Positions 23,671 through 34,830 of a stretch of DNA of 49,263 nt are shown here, one piece after another. The notes beneath the pieces are model-generated. The model was not told the DNA's origin, did no database searches, and saw only the letters and a program-made list of their open reading frames with translations. The translations under genes were made by a program, and so were the position numbers. The stretch lies in NCBI GenBank assembly GCA_900315285.1, contig OMYO01000011.1, positions 1 through 49,263 of the forward strand, in the 5' to 3' direction. Position 1 is the stretch's first letter. Each line of letters begins with the position of its first letter. The stretch comes from an uncultured Eubacteriales bacterium (GTDB lineage Bacteria; Bacillota; Clostridia; Oscillospirales; Acutalibacteraceae).

Positions 23671-25158
23671 ATGGAAGAAACGAAAACGCTGGGACTGAAA
23701 GACGTTATATCGGTCTCGGTTGGTCTTGTTGTAGCGACCAGCTGTCTTGTCTCTCTTGGACAGGGCGCAGGTGAAATTGGCACCATGTTCATTGTGTCAA
23801 TGGTCATTGCCTGCCTGTTTAATATGATAACGCTGGCCTCAATTTCTGAACTCAATGCACTTATGCCGAATACGACGGGAGGGCTTGCCCAATACACGCT
23901 GGCCGCTGTTGGTCCCGTCCCAACGATTGTTTTGATGGTGGGCGGTTACCTGCTGTCCAACATTTTATCCAGTGGCGTCGAGGCGTCCATTTTCTCCTAT
24001 GCTATGGGAGAAATCATTCCGCTGCATATTAATAACTTTTTCTATTCGGCCATTATAACTGTCCTGCTGATGGTTCTGAACCTCCGTGGGGTGGATATGT
24101 TCGCCAAACTGCAGGATGCCACTGCATATCTCCTTCTTGGTTCCATGCTCATCATGGGTATTATTGGAGCCGTAAAAGGGGGAACCGGTGCGGTGGTAAA
24201 CCAGCCTGCCTACTATAATGTCAGTTTCAAGAATGTCACAGCCATGACAGCCACTGCATTCTGGCTTTTTATTGGAGCAGAATATGCCATTCCCATCTCT
24301 AAAAACGTAAAAAATGCCAAGAAGAACGTTCCCCTTGGCATGTTTATTGGTCTTGGCATTCTCTGTTTCGTGCAGTCGATGATGGTCCTGGGATTCCACA
24401 ACTATACTTCCTGGAATGATCTGATGAACTCTCCGGCACCCCATATGCTCTATGGGTATGCTCTTCTTGGGAAGCCCGGAAGATACTGGATGGCAGGCGT
24501 TGCCGCACTGGCGCTCATCAGCACACAGAACTCCACAGTACAGGGGCTCTCCAGTATTTGCCAGGGCATGGCAAAAATGGATATGCTTCCCCATGTTTTT
24601 GCGAGGACGAACAAGAAGAATGTTCCATGGTTTGGTGTCGTATTTGTCTCCGCGCTTATCCTTCTGTTTGCCTATATCAGCAATGATTCTTCAGATGCCA
24701 TCAGTTTTCTGATCCTCGTCGGATCGGTCTTCTGGATGTTCTCCTATATCTTTGCCCATATTGATGTCCTGGTCTTTCGGAAACGCTTCCCGAAAGCGCC
24801 GCGCTCCTTCAAGGTGCCCGGCGGTATAGTGCTCCCCATCCTTGGAATCATTGGAACATCCTATATGATTCTGAATATTTCCACCGATCCGGTGGAGCGC
24901 AATAAGATCTGGATGATCACGGGTATTACATTTGCCGTTCTCTTCCTCTATGCCGTTCTCTGGATAAAATTTAAGATGAAGATTCCGGTATGGAAGTCCA
25001 TTCCCATCCATAAAGTATTGGCCATGGAGTCACCCATGTATTATTATGTGCGGCACCGCAAAATAATACCCTCCCAGGGCTCCAGCGTGCCGGTTTCCAA
25101 AAAGTCAGAGGAGTCCACGTTGCCCAGTACAACATCCGGCTCTTCCGAAGAAGAATAG
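23671..25158 (+). CDS. APC-family amino acid/amine permease
   Basis: 495 aa with about 12 hydrophobic segments. The first helix has the broken-helix substrate motif SVGLVVATSCLVSLGQGAGEIG. Helix 6 region TAFWLFIGAEYAIPISKNVKNAKKNVPLG matches the APC (amino acid-polyamine-organocation) superfamily. It starts 12 bases after the cyclodeaminase-like gene and is the last gene of the PII unit, probably supplying its amino-acid or amine substrate. The hydrophilic C-terminal tail (about 38 residues, rich in Ser and Glu) is encoded opposite the 3' end of the alpha-glucosidase gene. No separate terminator was found for this strand. Confidence 0.88.
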   Translation: MEETKTLGLKDVISVSVGLVVATSCLVSLGQGAGEIGTMFIVSMVIACLFNMITLASISELNALMPNTTGGLAQYTLAAVGPVPTIVLMVGGYLLSNILSSGVEASIFSYAMGEIIPLHINNFFYSAIITVLLMVLNLRGVDMFAKLQDATAYLLLGSMLIMGIIGAVKGGTGAVVNQPAYYNVSFKNVTAMTATAFWLFIGAEYAIPISKNVKNAKKNVPLGMFIGLGILCFVQSMMVLGFHNYTSWNDLMNSPAPHMLYGYALLGKPGRYWMAGVAALALISTQNSTVQGLSSICQGMAKMDMLPHVFARTNKKNVPWFGVVFVSALILLFAYISNDSSDAISFLILVGSVFWMFSYIFAHIDVLVFRKRFPKAPRSFKVPGGIVLPILGIIGTSYMILNISTDPVERNKIWMITGITFAVLFLYAVLWIKFKMKIPVWKSIPIHKVLAMESPMYYYVRHRKIIPSQGSSVPVSKKSEESTLPSTTSGSSEEE

Positions 25159-26708
25159 AGATAGGGGCGCCAGTCAAATGGCGCCTTTTCTCCGCTGAAG
25201 TTGCAGAGTATAAGCCAGGTCTCTCTTGGAATTCCTCTGGTGTAGGCAAAGACCTGCGGGTCTTCCAGGGCAATGCCATGGTATTGCCCGGAGATGACGA
25301 TTTCATCGGTGTGGCGCAGCGCAATGAGCTTTTTGTAGAAGTTTAGGACCGAGTCCGGATCCTCAAGCTCGGCGGCTGCATTGATTTCTGTATAGTTGGG
25401 GTTCACACGGATCCATGGGGTTCCGTCTGTGAACCCCGCATTTTTTTCTGCGCTCCACTGGACCGGGGTCCGTGCATTGTCCCGACCCTTTTGCCGGATG
25501 CACTCCATCATCTCCTCCGGGGATTTTCGGCCGGAGTCCACAAATTCGTGCCAGGCGCCCAGCTCCTCCAGATCCCGCAGTTCGTCCAGGCTGTCCCAGT
25601 GGAGATTGGTCATGCCGAGTTCTTCGCCCTGATAGACGAAGGGAGTTCCCATCATCATATGGGTGTTCATGGCAATCATCTTGGCGGCACGGTCTCGATA
25701 TTTCGGGTCCTCCGTTCCAAGACGAGAGACCTGCCGGGGCTGGTCGTGATTGCTCCAATAGAGAGAGGTCCAGAATTTCCCGTACATATCCTCCTGCTGG
25801 TCCCGGTACAACTGCTTGAGGTGGGGGAGGTTCACCCGGTTCAAATTGAATTTCCCAAACTCGTCAATGTCCTCCTCCACATGGAAAAACTGTATCATCA
25901 TATTGAGTTCGCCGCCGTCCAGGCTTGCGAACTTTTCCATATCCTCCACTGTGAGGTTGGCGTTTTCACCGACCGTCATGATGTCATAGTGTGAGAGGAC
26001 TTGGCGATTCAGTTCCTGCAAGTAGGTGTGAACGCATGGATCCAAAATGAGACAGCTGCCGTCCGGGCTGTCCGGCAGTTCCGGGTTCTTTCCAATATAC
26101 CCGATGGCGTCGAGCCGGAACCCGTCAATTCCCTTGTCCAGCCAGAAACGGACCATTTTATAGATTTCCTGCCGGAGCTCCGGGTTGGACCAATTGAGGT
26201 CTGGCTGGAACGGGGAGAAACAGCCGAGATACCACTCGTCGTTCTTCTCGTTATAAGTCCAGGCACTTCCCTTAAAAACGGCATTCCAGTTGTTGGGCGG
26301 CACACCCGGGCCTTTTCCTTTCCGCCAGTAGTAATAGTCGTGGTATTTGCTGTTTGGGTCCTCAATTCCCTTTTGGAACCATTCACATTGGTCACTGGTG
26401 TGGTTCATGACGAGGTCCATGACCAGTTTCATTCCTCGGCGATGCACTTCTTGAAGAAGACTGTCAAAGTCTTCCATGGTACCGTAGTTCGGCTGTATGG
26501 AGTAGTAGTCACTGATGTCGTAACCGTTGTCCCGGTCCGGACTCCGGTAGATAGGGGAGAGCCAGAGAATATCCACTCCCAAGTCTTTCAGGTAGTCCAG
26601 CTTGGACTGAATGCCCGGAAGGTCTCCAATGCCATCTCCGTTGCTGTCACAGAAACTCTTTGGCCAGATCTGATAAATAACCGAGCGTTCCCACCACTTA
26701 TCAAACAT
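25044..26708 (-). CDS. GH13 alpha-glucosidase (oligo-1,6-glucosidase type)
   Basis: 554 aa, standard length. Catalytic residues at family positions: D200 (GFRLDA, nucleophile), E248 (TVGENA, acid/base), D322 (SNHDQPR, transition-state aspartate); D98 and H103 in the MDLVMNHTS region; Ca-binding loop D21-x-N-x-D-x-I-x-D29. It cleaves alpha-1,6 or alpha-1,4 glucosyl bonds in short oligosaccharides in the cytoplasm; no signal peptide. Start MFDKWW is set by AAAGGAAG before the ATG. Its last 115 bases overlap the permease gene tail to tail; the C-terminal EPWEGIILR is a conserved family ending, so both genes are real. Confidence 0.92.
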   Translation of the reverse strand: MFDKWWERSVIYQIWPKSFCDSNGDGIGDLPGIQSKLDYLKDLGVDILWLSPIYRSPDRDNGYDISDYYSIQPNYGTMEDFDSLLQEVHRRGMKLVMDLVMNHTSDQCEWFQKGIEDPNSKYHDYYYWRKGKGPGVPPNNWNAVFKGSAWTYNEKNDEWYLGCFSPFQPDLNWSNPELRQEIYKMVRFWLDKGIDGFRLDAIGYIGKNPELPDSPDGSCLILDPCVHTYLQELNRQVLSHYDIMTVGENANLTVEDMEKFASLDGGELNMMIQFFHVEEDIDEFGKFNLNRVNLPHLKQLYRDQQEDMYGKFWTSLYWSNHDQPRQVSRLGTEDPKYRDRAAKMIAMNTHMMMGTPFVYQGEELGMTNLHWDSLDELRDLEELGAWHEFVDSGRKSPEEMMECIRQKGRDNARTPVQWSAEKNAGFTDGTPWIRVNPNYTEINAAAELEDPDSVLNFYKKLIALRHTDEIVISGQYHGIALEDPQVFAYTRGIPRETWLILCNFSGEKAPFDWRPYLYSSSEEPDVVLGNVDSSDFLETGTLEPWEGIILRCRT

Positions 26709-26750
26709 TTTTCCACTTCCTTTCTCTTGGAAAAACTTACTATCACCTTG

Positions 26751-26759
26751 ATTATAACA
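26751..26759 (-). promoter_or_regulatory. extended -10 promoter of the alpha-glucosidase gene
   Basis: Read leftward, TGT-TATAAT (26759-26751), about 43 bases before the start codon; weak -35. Confidence 0.5.
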
Positions 26760-26783
26760 TGGTCCCACAGGGAAAAGAAGACG

Positions 26784-26813
26784 AAAAACGGAGCACCCAA
26801 TTATGGGTGCTCC
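26784..26813 (-). terminator. terminator of the gdhA-asnA operon
   Basis: Read leftward, GGAGCACCC pairs perfectly with GGGTGCTCC across a six-base loop, followed by GTTTTTC. Confidence 0.9.
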
Positions 26814-26838
26814 AAAGGTGTGAATATGTATTTTTGAC

Positions 26839-27848
26839 TCAGGTCAAAAGAGTGATGCCGTGCTCGGCACATTCAATGACCATGTCGTCCGGCCATACGG
26901 AGACTTGAACCTCTCCGATATGCGCTTTCTTCAGCATATACATGCAGACCCGGGACTGTCCAATTCCGCCACCAATGGTAAGGGGAAGTGTCCCATCAAC
27001 AATACCGCGGTGATAGGGGTACTGGAGCCGATCCTCGGCGTCGCAGATTTTGAGCTGCTCCGTCAGGGACTTGGCGTTGACCCGAATTCCCATGGAACTG
27101 ATTTCCTCGGCACAGCCAATGACGTCATTCCAGAGGAACAGGTCTCCGTTGAGAGCCCAGTCATCGTAGTCCGGTGCACGGTCGTCATGTTTCTGACCGC
27201 TCTTGAGAACACCGCCGATTTCCTCGAGAAATACGGTCTTGTGCTCTTTGACAATGGCGTTCTCTCGCTCTCTTGGGGTGAGGTCCGGGTACATGTCCTC
27301 CAGTTCCTGAGTGGTGATGATGAAAGTATTGCGCTCCACAGAACCGTTGATTTGCGGAAAGGCCCAGTTGACCTCCTCCTGCGTATCGGCAAGAGCACAG
27401 ACAACACGGCGTGCAATATGCTCAAGGAACTTCTTGTTCCGGTCATCCTCCGTAATGACCCGCTCCCAGTCCCACTGGTCCACATACATGGAGTGGAGGG
27501 AGTCCACGTCGTCGTCACGGCGGATGGCGGACATGTTGGTATAAATGCCCTCACCGGGTTCAAAGCCATAGACGGCAAGAGCAGTCCGCTTCCATTTGGC
27601 AAGGGACTGTACGACTTGGGCCGTACCGTCCACATTTTTCATGTCAAACTCAACTTTGCGCTCTACACCGTTTAAGTCGTCATTAATGCCGCTCTCTTTG
27701 GTGACAAAGAGAGGGCAGGTAATGCGATTCAGGTGCAGGACGTTGCCGAGATTGGTCTGAAAACGGCCTCGGACATACTCTGTGGCTTTCTGGGTCTCTT
27801 TTGGATTCAGCAGGGACTGATACCCTTCCGGAAAAATGAGGCGATCCA

Positions 27849-27849
<1 letters not shown>
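26839..27849 (-). CDS. asnA: AsnA, aspartate-ammonia ligase
   Basis: 336 aa, the usual length for the ammonia-dependent, class II tRNA-synthetase-like asparagine synthetase. Recognisable blocks: LNLGNVLHLNRITCPLFV-like start, ESGINDDLNGVERKVEFD, MSAIRRDDDVDSLHSMYVDQWDWE, and GGGIGQSRVCMYMLKKAHIGEVQ at the end. It makes asparagine from aspartate, NH4+ and ATP. Its start codon shares one base with the gdhA stop (TAATG), so the two ammonium-assimilating enzymes are translationally coupled. No separate promoter is visible. Confidence 0.96.
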
Positions 27850-29192
<1,343 letters not shown>

Positions 29193-29224
29193 TTAAGCTC
29201 CTATCTGCGTTATAAATAAAAATA

Positions 29225-29282
29225 AACGGCAAATGGGCAGACTTCTCCCTTGGGAGAGACGACCCCATTGCCGTTCTACATG
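29225..29282 (-). promoter_or_regulatory. structured 5' leader of gdhA-asnA
   Basis: The predicted transcript starts near 29282 and immediately folds. AACGGCAATGGG (29275-29264) pairs with CCCATTTGCCGTT (29237-29225) over 12 pairs with one bulged base. A six-by-six internal loop follows, then TCTCCC/GGGAGA closes it. The U-rich UAUUUUUAUUU follows. The form suggests an attenuator or a small ligand- or protein-binding leader. It matches no riboswitch class I can recall. Confidence 0.55.
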
Positions 29283-29288
29283 GCATCT

Positions 29289-29317
29289 ATTTTATTGGAA
29301 AAACGAAAAAAAGTCAA
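29289..29317 (-). promoter_or_regulatory. promoter of gdhA-asnA
   Basis: Read leftward: TTGACT (29317-29312), 17-base spacer, TAAAAT (29294-29289). Confidence 0.8.
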
Positions 29318-29419
29318 TGTTTGGACGATAAAATACAATATTTTATATGTGAGTCGTCACTCGGCTGCGGAACAGGGCAGATTTGTCTTTTTTTACAATC
29401 TATGCTACTTTAAAAAATG

Positions 29420-29425
29420 TATAAT
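29420..29425 (+). promoter_or_regulatory. -10 element before the DUF5058 gene
   Basis: TATAAT with expected start near 29432, about 30 bases before the TTG start codon. No good -35 at 16-18 bases. Confidence 0.45.
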
Positions 29426-29461
29426 TTGTAAATGCTTGAAATGAAAATAGGAGGGAGAAAC

Positions 29462-30253
29462 TTGCATTTTGATTTTTCCGACTTCAAGACGGATCAGTTC
29501 ATGTACGGCCTAGCCGCTATTGTCATCCTGTTCGTCTTGGCGGATTCCATCTTTTTCCTTGTCCGGGCTGTCCGGCGCGGAAAACAGCTTGGAGTCAGCT
29601 CGTCCACAATGAAGCAGACCGCTACCTCGGCGGCGCTCTTCAGTATCCCCGGTGCCATTGGCATCGTCATGACTATCGTCGCACTCTCCGGCGCGCTGGG
29701 TCTCGTGCTTCCGTGGATCCGGCTCTCGGTCATCGGCTCCATAACCTATGAGGTGCCAGCGGCCAAAACGGCCATCGAGGCCGTGGGTGCTCCGGGCGGA
29801 ATGGCCGTTCCGCTCACGAGCAAGAAGGCCTTTGCCACGGCTGCATGGGTCATGACCACCGGTTCCGTACTGCCTCTGGTCATTGCCATCTTCCTGACCC
29901 GGTCCATCCAGAAGGCAAACGGAAGAGCGACCAAAAAGGGGGGCGATGGAGTTCTGTTCAACGCCCTGACCGGTGCTGCCTTCATTGGTCTTATGGCAGC
30001 ATTTGCCGCTGAGGCCATCACCGGTGTCGGCAGTAAAGCCATTCTCTGTGATGGTGCCGGCGTCATGTCCATCAGTGCCCTGTTGACCTCTGTTCTGGTC
30101 ATGCTGCTACTAATGCATATCAATAAGAAGCATCCTAACCACTGGTTGGAGTCCCTCTCCATGCCCATTGCCATGTTTTGTGCCATGATCGTCGTGCTCA
30201 TCCTCGGCAAGGTGCTTCCATATGATATTGCTATGCTGGAATGGAGGTATTGA
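29462..30253 (+). CDS. DUF5058-family integral membrane protein
   Basis: 263 aa with about six or seven hydrophobic segments. The segment order and motifs such as SIPGAIGIVMTIVALSGALGLVLPWIRLSVIGSITYE, followed by AWVMTTGSVLPLV, agree with what I recall of DUF5058 proteins. Start: TTG at 29462 has AGGAGGG six bases upstream, while the ATG at 29432 has no ribosome binding site and coincides with the predicted transcription start. The next membrane-protein gene starts one base after the stop (TGA C ATG), so the two are almost certainly made together, perhaps as a heteromeric transporter. Substrate unknown; divergence from gdhA is compatible with an amino-acid role but does not prove it. Confidence 0.75.
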   Translation: MHFDFSDFKTDQFMYGLAAIVILFVLADSIFFLVRAVRRGKQLGVSSSTMKQTATSAALFSIPGAIGIVMTIVALSGALGLVLPWIRLSVIGSITYEVPAAKTAIEAVGAPGGMAVPLTSKKAFATAAWVMTTGSVLPLVIAIFLTRSIQKANGRATKKGGDGVLFNALTGAAFIGLMAAFAAEAITGVGSKAILCDGAGVMSISALLTSVLVMLLLMHINKKHPNHWLESLSMPIAMFCAMIVVLILGKVLPYDIAMLEWRY

Positions 30254-30254
30254 C

Positions 30255-31064
30255 ATGAGCAAAAAGAACAATTCCTCTGTTACCATTGATGCAAACGGTG
30301 TAGAGCGGATCACCGGAATCGAGAAGAAATACAATGACCAGACACACCGTTTGGGCCTCACATGGGATATCATTGCATTCGTTCTGTTTATGATGATCCC
30401 GGTATCCATCAGCCTTCATCTTCACGCCTGGCCGGATGCCGGTGCGTTTGGCGCAGCTGCAACGCTGTTTATCATCACAGCTCTCGGCGGTGTCGGCGAA
30501 GATATCATGTATACGTCTCTTATCGGACCGACTGCCACTTATGTATCTTTCTTGACCGGTAATATCAGCAACCTGAAATTCCCGTGTACGGCATCCGCTC
30601 TGGAGTCCTCCGGTTATGACGTCCACTCGGATGAGGGAGAGGTCGTTGCCACTATCGCGGTAACCGTATCTTCCATTGTTACGGTACTGGTCATTGCCAT
30701 CTTCTGTGTGCTGCTTGCACCGTTCATTCCGAAGATGACGAACCCTGCATCGCCCCTGTACCCCGCATTTAAGCAGGTTCTTCCGGCACTGTTCGGAGCC
30801 ATCATCGTGCCCTACTGCGTCAAGAATCCCAAATTGTGGGAGTTCCCGCTGCTGGTTCTTGTTCTCGTCTATTGGTTCGTTCCTGGTATTGGTATTTCTG
30901 TCGCCACATTCATCGGCGTCATTGTCGCCATGCTGGGCGCCTATGTGGAGTATAAACTCGGCTGGCTCGACGGGAAAAAGCATCCTCACACCAAAAAAGT
31001 GGCAGTAGATACGGAATCTATTTCCGATGACATCCAGGACGATATGGACGGGGACAGAAAATAA
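30255..31064 (+). CDS. hypothetical membrane protein, partner of the DUF5058 protein
   Basis: 269 aa. A hydrophilic N-terminus of about 40 residues, then about seven hydrophobic segments (for example IIAFVLFMMIPVSISLHLHAW, AAATLFIITALGGVGEDIMY, VTVSSIVTVLVIAIFCVLLAPFIP). The C-terminal tail is acidic (DTESISDDIQDDMDGDRK). I do not recognise a named family. GGAGG lies seven bases before the ATG and only one base separates it from the DUF5058 stop. Abundant GG/GP turns and paired polytopic proteins suggest two subunits of one carrier. It ends just before the pyrG promoter, with no terminator visible between. Confidence 0.7.
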   Translation: MSKKNNSSVTIDANGVERITGIEKKYNDQTHRLGLTWDIIAFVLFMMIPVSISLHLHAWPDAGAFGAAATLFIITALGGVGEDIMYTSLIGPTATYVSFLTGNISNLKFPCTASALESSGYDVHSDEGEVVATIAVTVSSIVTVLVIAIFCVLLAPFIPKMTNPASPLYPAFKQVLPALFGAIIVPYCVKNPKLWEFPLLVLVLVYWFVPGIGISVATFIGVIVAMLGAYVEYKLGWLDGKKHPHTKKVAVDTESISDDIQDDMDGDRK

Positions 31065-31075
31065 TCGGTCTACCC

Positions 31076-31104
31076 TTGAAAAACATGGTCGGAAACGGTA
31101 TACT
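31076..31104 (+). promoter_or_regulatory. pyrG promoter
   Basis: TTGAAA (31076-31081), 17-base spacer, TATACT (31099-31104). Predicted start near 31112. Confidence 0.75.
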
Positions 31105-31157
31105 TATTTCTGATTTTTATTGAAATAAAATTTCATTGTTTCGTACGCCAATCCCAT

Positions 31158-32832
<1,675 letters not shown>

Positions 32833-32853
32833 TTTTCATGCTTTGAAATTTTG

Positions 32854-32880
32854 CCCTCCGGTTCAACCGGAGGGTGTTTT
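32854..32880 (+). terminator. pyrG terminator
   Basis: Perfect ten-base-pair stem CCCTCCGGTT/AACCGGAGGG with a one-base loop as drawn (so the inner pairs open), then TGTTTT. Confidence 0.75.
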
Positions 32881-32901
32881 GCGCTGCCTACGGATTGGCT
32901 A

Positions 32902-32930
32902 TGGAAATAATTGCTATTTCGTGCTATAAT
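32902..32930 (+). promoter_or_regulatory. promoter of the CarD-type gene
   Basis: TGGAAA (32902-32907), 17-base spacer, TATAAT (32925-32930) with TGC in front, an extended -10. Predicted start near 32937. Confidence 0.7.
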
Positions 32931-32966
32931 ATTAGGCGAACGTTTGTGAGTTATGGCGAAAGCGAC

Positions 32967-32998
32967 GTAGTTCCGTTACCGGGACTACAGTTTTTTTT
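32967..32998 (+). promoter_or_regulatory. leader terminator (candidate attenuator or small-RNA end) before the CarD-type gene
   Basis: GTAGTTCCG pairs with CGGGACTAC around a TTAC loop (one wobble), then AG and eight T. It is one of the strongest terminators in the window, yet it lies 30 bases after the predicted start site and 38 bases before the start codon. A short GGCGAAAGCG hairpin (32955-32964) precedes it. Confidence 0.8.
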
Positions 32999-33035
32999 AC
33001 ACTTTTCGCTTGGGCCGTTTGGAAAGAGGATCGGA

Positions 33036-33557
33036 ATGCTTGAAGTGAATTCTTACGTAATGTACGGCGGAAATGGCGTCTGTCTTGTGGCGGATCGGCG
33101 AAAAGAGAAGTTTGCCGGGCAGTGGAAAGAATACTATATCTTAAAGCCGGTCAACAATGAGGATTCCACGCTCTATGTTCCCACGGACAACGAGAAACTG
33201 CTCTCCAAAATGAAGGATGTTCTCTCCTATGATGAAATCATGGATATTATCCATTCGCTCCCCAAAGAGAATATTGACTGGGTCGAGGATAATAAAGAGC
33301 GGGAAGCTATGTATGACGAAATCTTCTCAAGTGGAGACCGCCGAGAACTTCTTCTTCTCGTGAAATCTCTCTATAAACATAAGCAGGAGAGAAAGGCAGA
33401 GGGAAAGAAACTCTGGACTATTGATGAGAATGCCATGAAACGGGCAGAGAAATTGGTCTATGAGGAGTTTGCCACCGTTTTGAATATTGAGGCGGAAGAA
33501 GTTGTTCCGTTCATTGAAGAGGAACTAGAACGTTATTACGCAGAGAAAGCAGAATAA
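33036..33557 (+). CDS. CarD/CdnL-type RNA-polymerase-binding regulator
   Basis: 173 aa. The N-terminal domain (about 1-60) has the CarD/TRCF RNA-polymerase-interacting fold, VNSYVMYGGNGVCLVADRRKE with YILKPVNNEDSTLYVPTDN. The rest is helical and charged, as in CdnL, for binding promoter DNA near the -10. Such proteins stabilise open complexes globally, often at rRNA and growth genes. Start ATG 33036 with AGAGGA upstream; longer in-frame starts would run through the leader terminator. Its own leader terminator suggests tight control. A strong terminator follows. Confidence 0.88.
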   Translation: MLEVNSYVMYGGNGVCLVADRRKEKFAGQWKEYYILKPVNNEDSTLYVPTDNEKLLSKMKDVLSYDEIMDIIHSLPKENIDWVEDNKEREAMYDEIFSSGDRRELLLLVKSLYKHKQERKAEGKKLWTIDENAMKRAEKLVYEEFATVLNIEAEEVVPFIEEELERYYAEKAE

Positions 33558-33563
33558 GCCAGC

Positions 33564-33613
33564 AAGGGGCTGTATCAAAATGGTAAATTATCATTTTGAT
33601 ACAGCCCCTTTTT
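33564..33613 (+). terminator. terminator of the CarD-type gene
   Basis: Perfect 19-base-pair stem, AAGGGGCTGTATCAAAATG with its complement, nine-base loop, then five T. The ends carry the AGGGGCTGT/ACAGCCCCT core seen in other terminators here. Confidence 0.92.
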
Positions 33614-33712
33614 CTTGATATCGGATGCTGAGGGAGCGGTGTATGGCGAAGGTAGGTAAGAATGGAAAATAATACCCATAGGGGGTATTCATCAATGTCG
33701 ACCGAACAGAAC

Positions 33713-33748
33713 AAAGGGGCCGTACACTTCTTAGTGTACAGCCCCTTT
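33713..33748 (-). terminator. terminator of the RelA/SpoT-domain gene
   Basis: Read leftward, AAAGGGGCTGTACACT pairs with AGTGTACGGCCCCTTT (one wobble), followed by TTTGTT. It shares the GGGGCTGT core. A separate small inverted repeat, AATACCC-N5-GGGTATT, lies nearby at 33671-33689. Confidence 0.75.
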
Positions 33749-33756
33749 GTTATCAA

Positions 33757-34746
33757 TTAGTCTACAATGTCGCTCTGGAAGCGGGAAAGATGCTCATAGG
33801 GAAGAATCATGCGACCCCGGAAGAGACCGCAGCCGTCATTGATCAAATAGTTATTGGCTGCTGCGAACATATTGACGTTGAGCTCCGACAGGTCAAGATT
33901 CTGGAGAAGCTGAAGGCGCTCATAGGCCTCATCAAAATAGAGGCACTCACCGACGGGAATGGCAGCTCGCCGGGCACGGTTCTGACTTTGCCGTTTTTCA
34001 TAGGACTCGTGGTTGGCGCGGCCAATTTCCGCAAAGTCATCCATATCCTTGGTGCGGAGCTGCACCTCAGCAAAACAGGAGGCACTGTTGTCATAAAACG
34101 TGATATGCAGGGAACGATAACCGATGTTTTTTGAATTTGTGACATAGTCCCGGTAAAAGTCCCGTACATAGGGACTCAACAGGGGAGATTTCTCTTTTTC
34201 CACAATTCCGGCGGGCTGAGGAGTGAACTGGCGTTCCGAGAGAAAATTCGGGAGCTGGTTCGCTATGTCGAAGAGATAGCGTATTTCCTGTTCCTCTTTA
34301 TCCTGCCCCGGCTTTAGATGGCACTCCGGCAGAGAGATGACGATGCGATAGGCGATGAGGTCATGGAACCGACTGACGCGTTTCTTGATATATTCAAGGT
34401 CCGGGTAGGTCCCATGTTCCAGGTAGTAGTCGTAAATGCTCTCGACAATATAGCCGTTGAATTTTTCCTCCGTCCGGATGAGGGACTTAATGCGCCCTTT
34501 AAATGTGAAGGCGAGGAAAGGGTAGAGGTCGGCCAAATATTTGTAGAAGTCCCGAATTTTCTGGGACTGCGCTGTCAGGAACTCATTGTGGAGAAGGAGG
34601 TCCCGCATACTGAGAAGAAAGTTTGCGTGGATTTCGTCGAGCTCATTCCCGGTCTCTGCGCCGTGGAGCCGGAGGTCCGTTGCGTACTGAAGAAGAATCT
34701 TCAGCAGGGTGTCTCCGGAATAGAGGTAGTCGTTCAGTGTGATCAT
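33757..34746 (-). CDS. RelA/SpoT synthetase-domain protein
   Basis: 329 aa. No HD hydrolase domain. The central (p)ppGpp-synthetase fold is recognisable: GRIKSLIRTEEKF near 90 (nucleotide-binding R-x-K-S...K), HDLIAYRIVI near 128 (D and R kept, the usual Gly is Ala), GYRSLHI, and AEVQLRTKDMDDFAEIG near 232 (Glu and Arg kept). It is longer than small alarmone synthetases (about 210-260 aa), with helical N- and C-terminal additions of unknown role. Likely makes (p)ppGpp or a related alarmone, but the altered motifs leave activity unproven. Start MITLND with GGAG upstream. Own extended -10 promoter and terminator. Confidence 0.8.
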   Translation of the reverse strand: MITLNDYLYSGDTLLKILLQYATDLRLHGAETGNELDEIHANFLLSMRDLLLHNEFLTAQSQKIRDFYKYLADLYPFLAFTFKGRIKSLIRTEEKFNGYIVESIYDYYLEHGTYPDLEYIKKRVSRFHDLIAYRIVISLPECHLKPGQDKEEQEIRYLFDIANQLPNFLSERQFTPQPAGIVEKEKSPLLSPYVRDFYRDYVTNSKNIGYRSLHITFYDNSASCFAEVQLRTKDMDDFAEIGRANHESYEKRQSQNRARRAAIPVGECLYFDEAYERLQLLQNLDLSELNVNMFAAANNYLINDGCGLFRGRMILPYEHLSRFQSDIVD

Positions 34747-34779
34747 GGGATTTCTGCACTCCAAATAGTAAATTAATTT

Positions 34780-34807
34780 ATTATAACACAGGGAGCCATT
34801 TCCGCAA
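34780..34807 (-). promoter_or_regulatory. promoter of the RelA/SpoT-domain gene
   Basis: Read leftward: TTGCGG, 16-base spacer, TGT-TATAAT (extended -10, TATAAT at 34785-34780). Confidence 0.55.
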
Positions 34808-34830
34808 AAAAATCAAACAGCAGTCTGATT

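Noticed and set aside
29225..29282. Glutamine riboswitch in the gdhA leader
   Set aside because: The conserved bulged and loop sequence of the glnA-type motif as I recall it is not present; only a generic structured leader is claimed.
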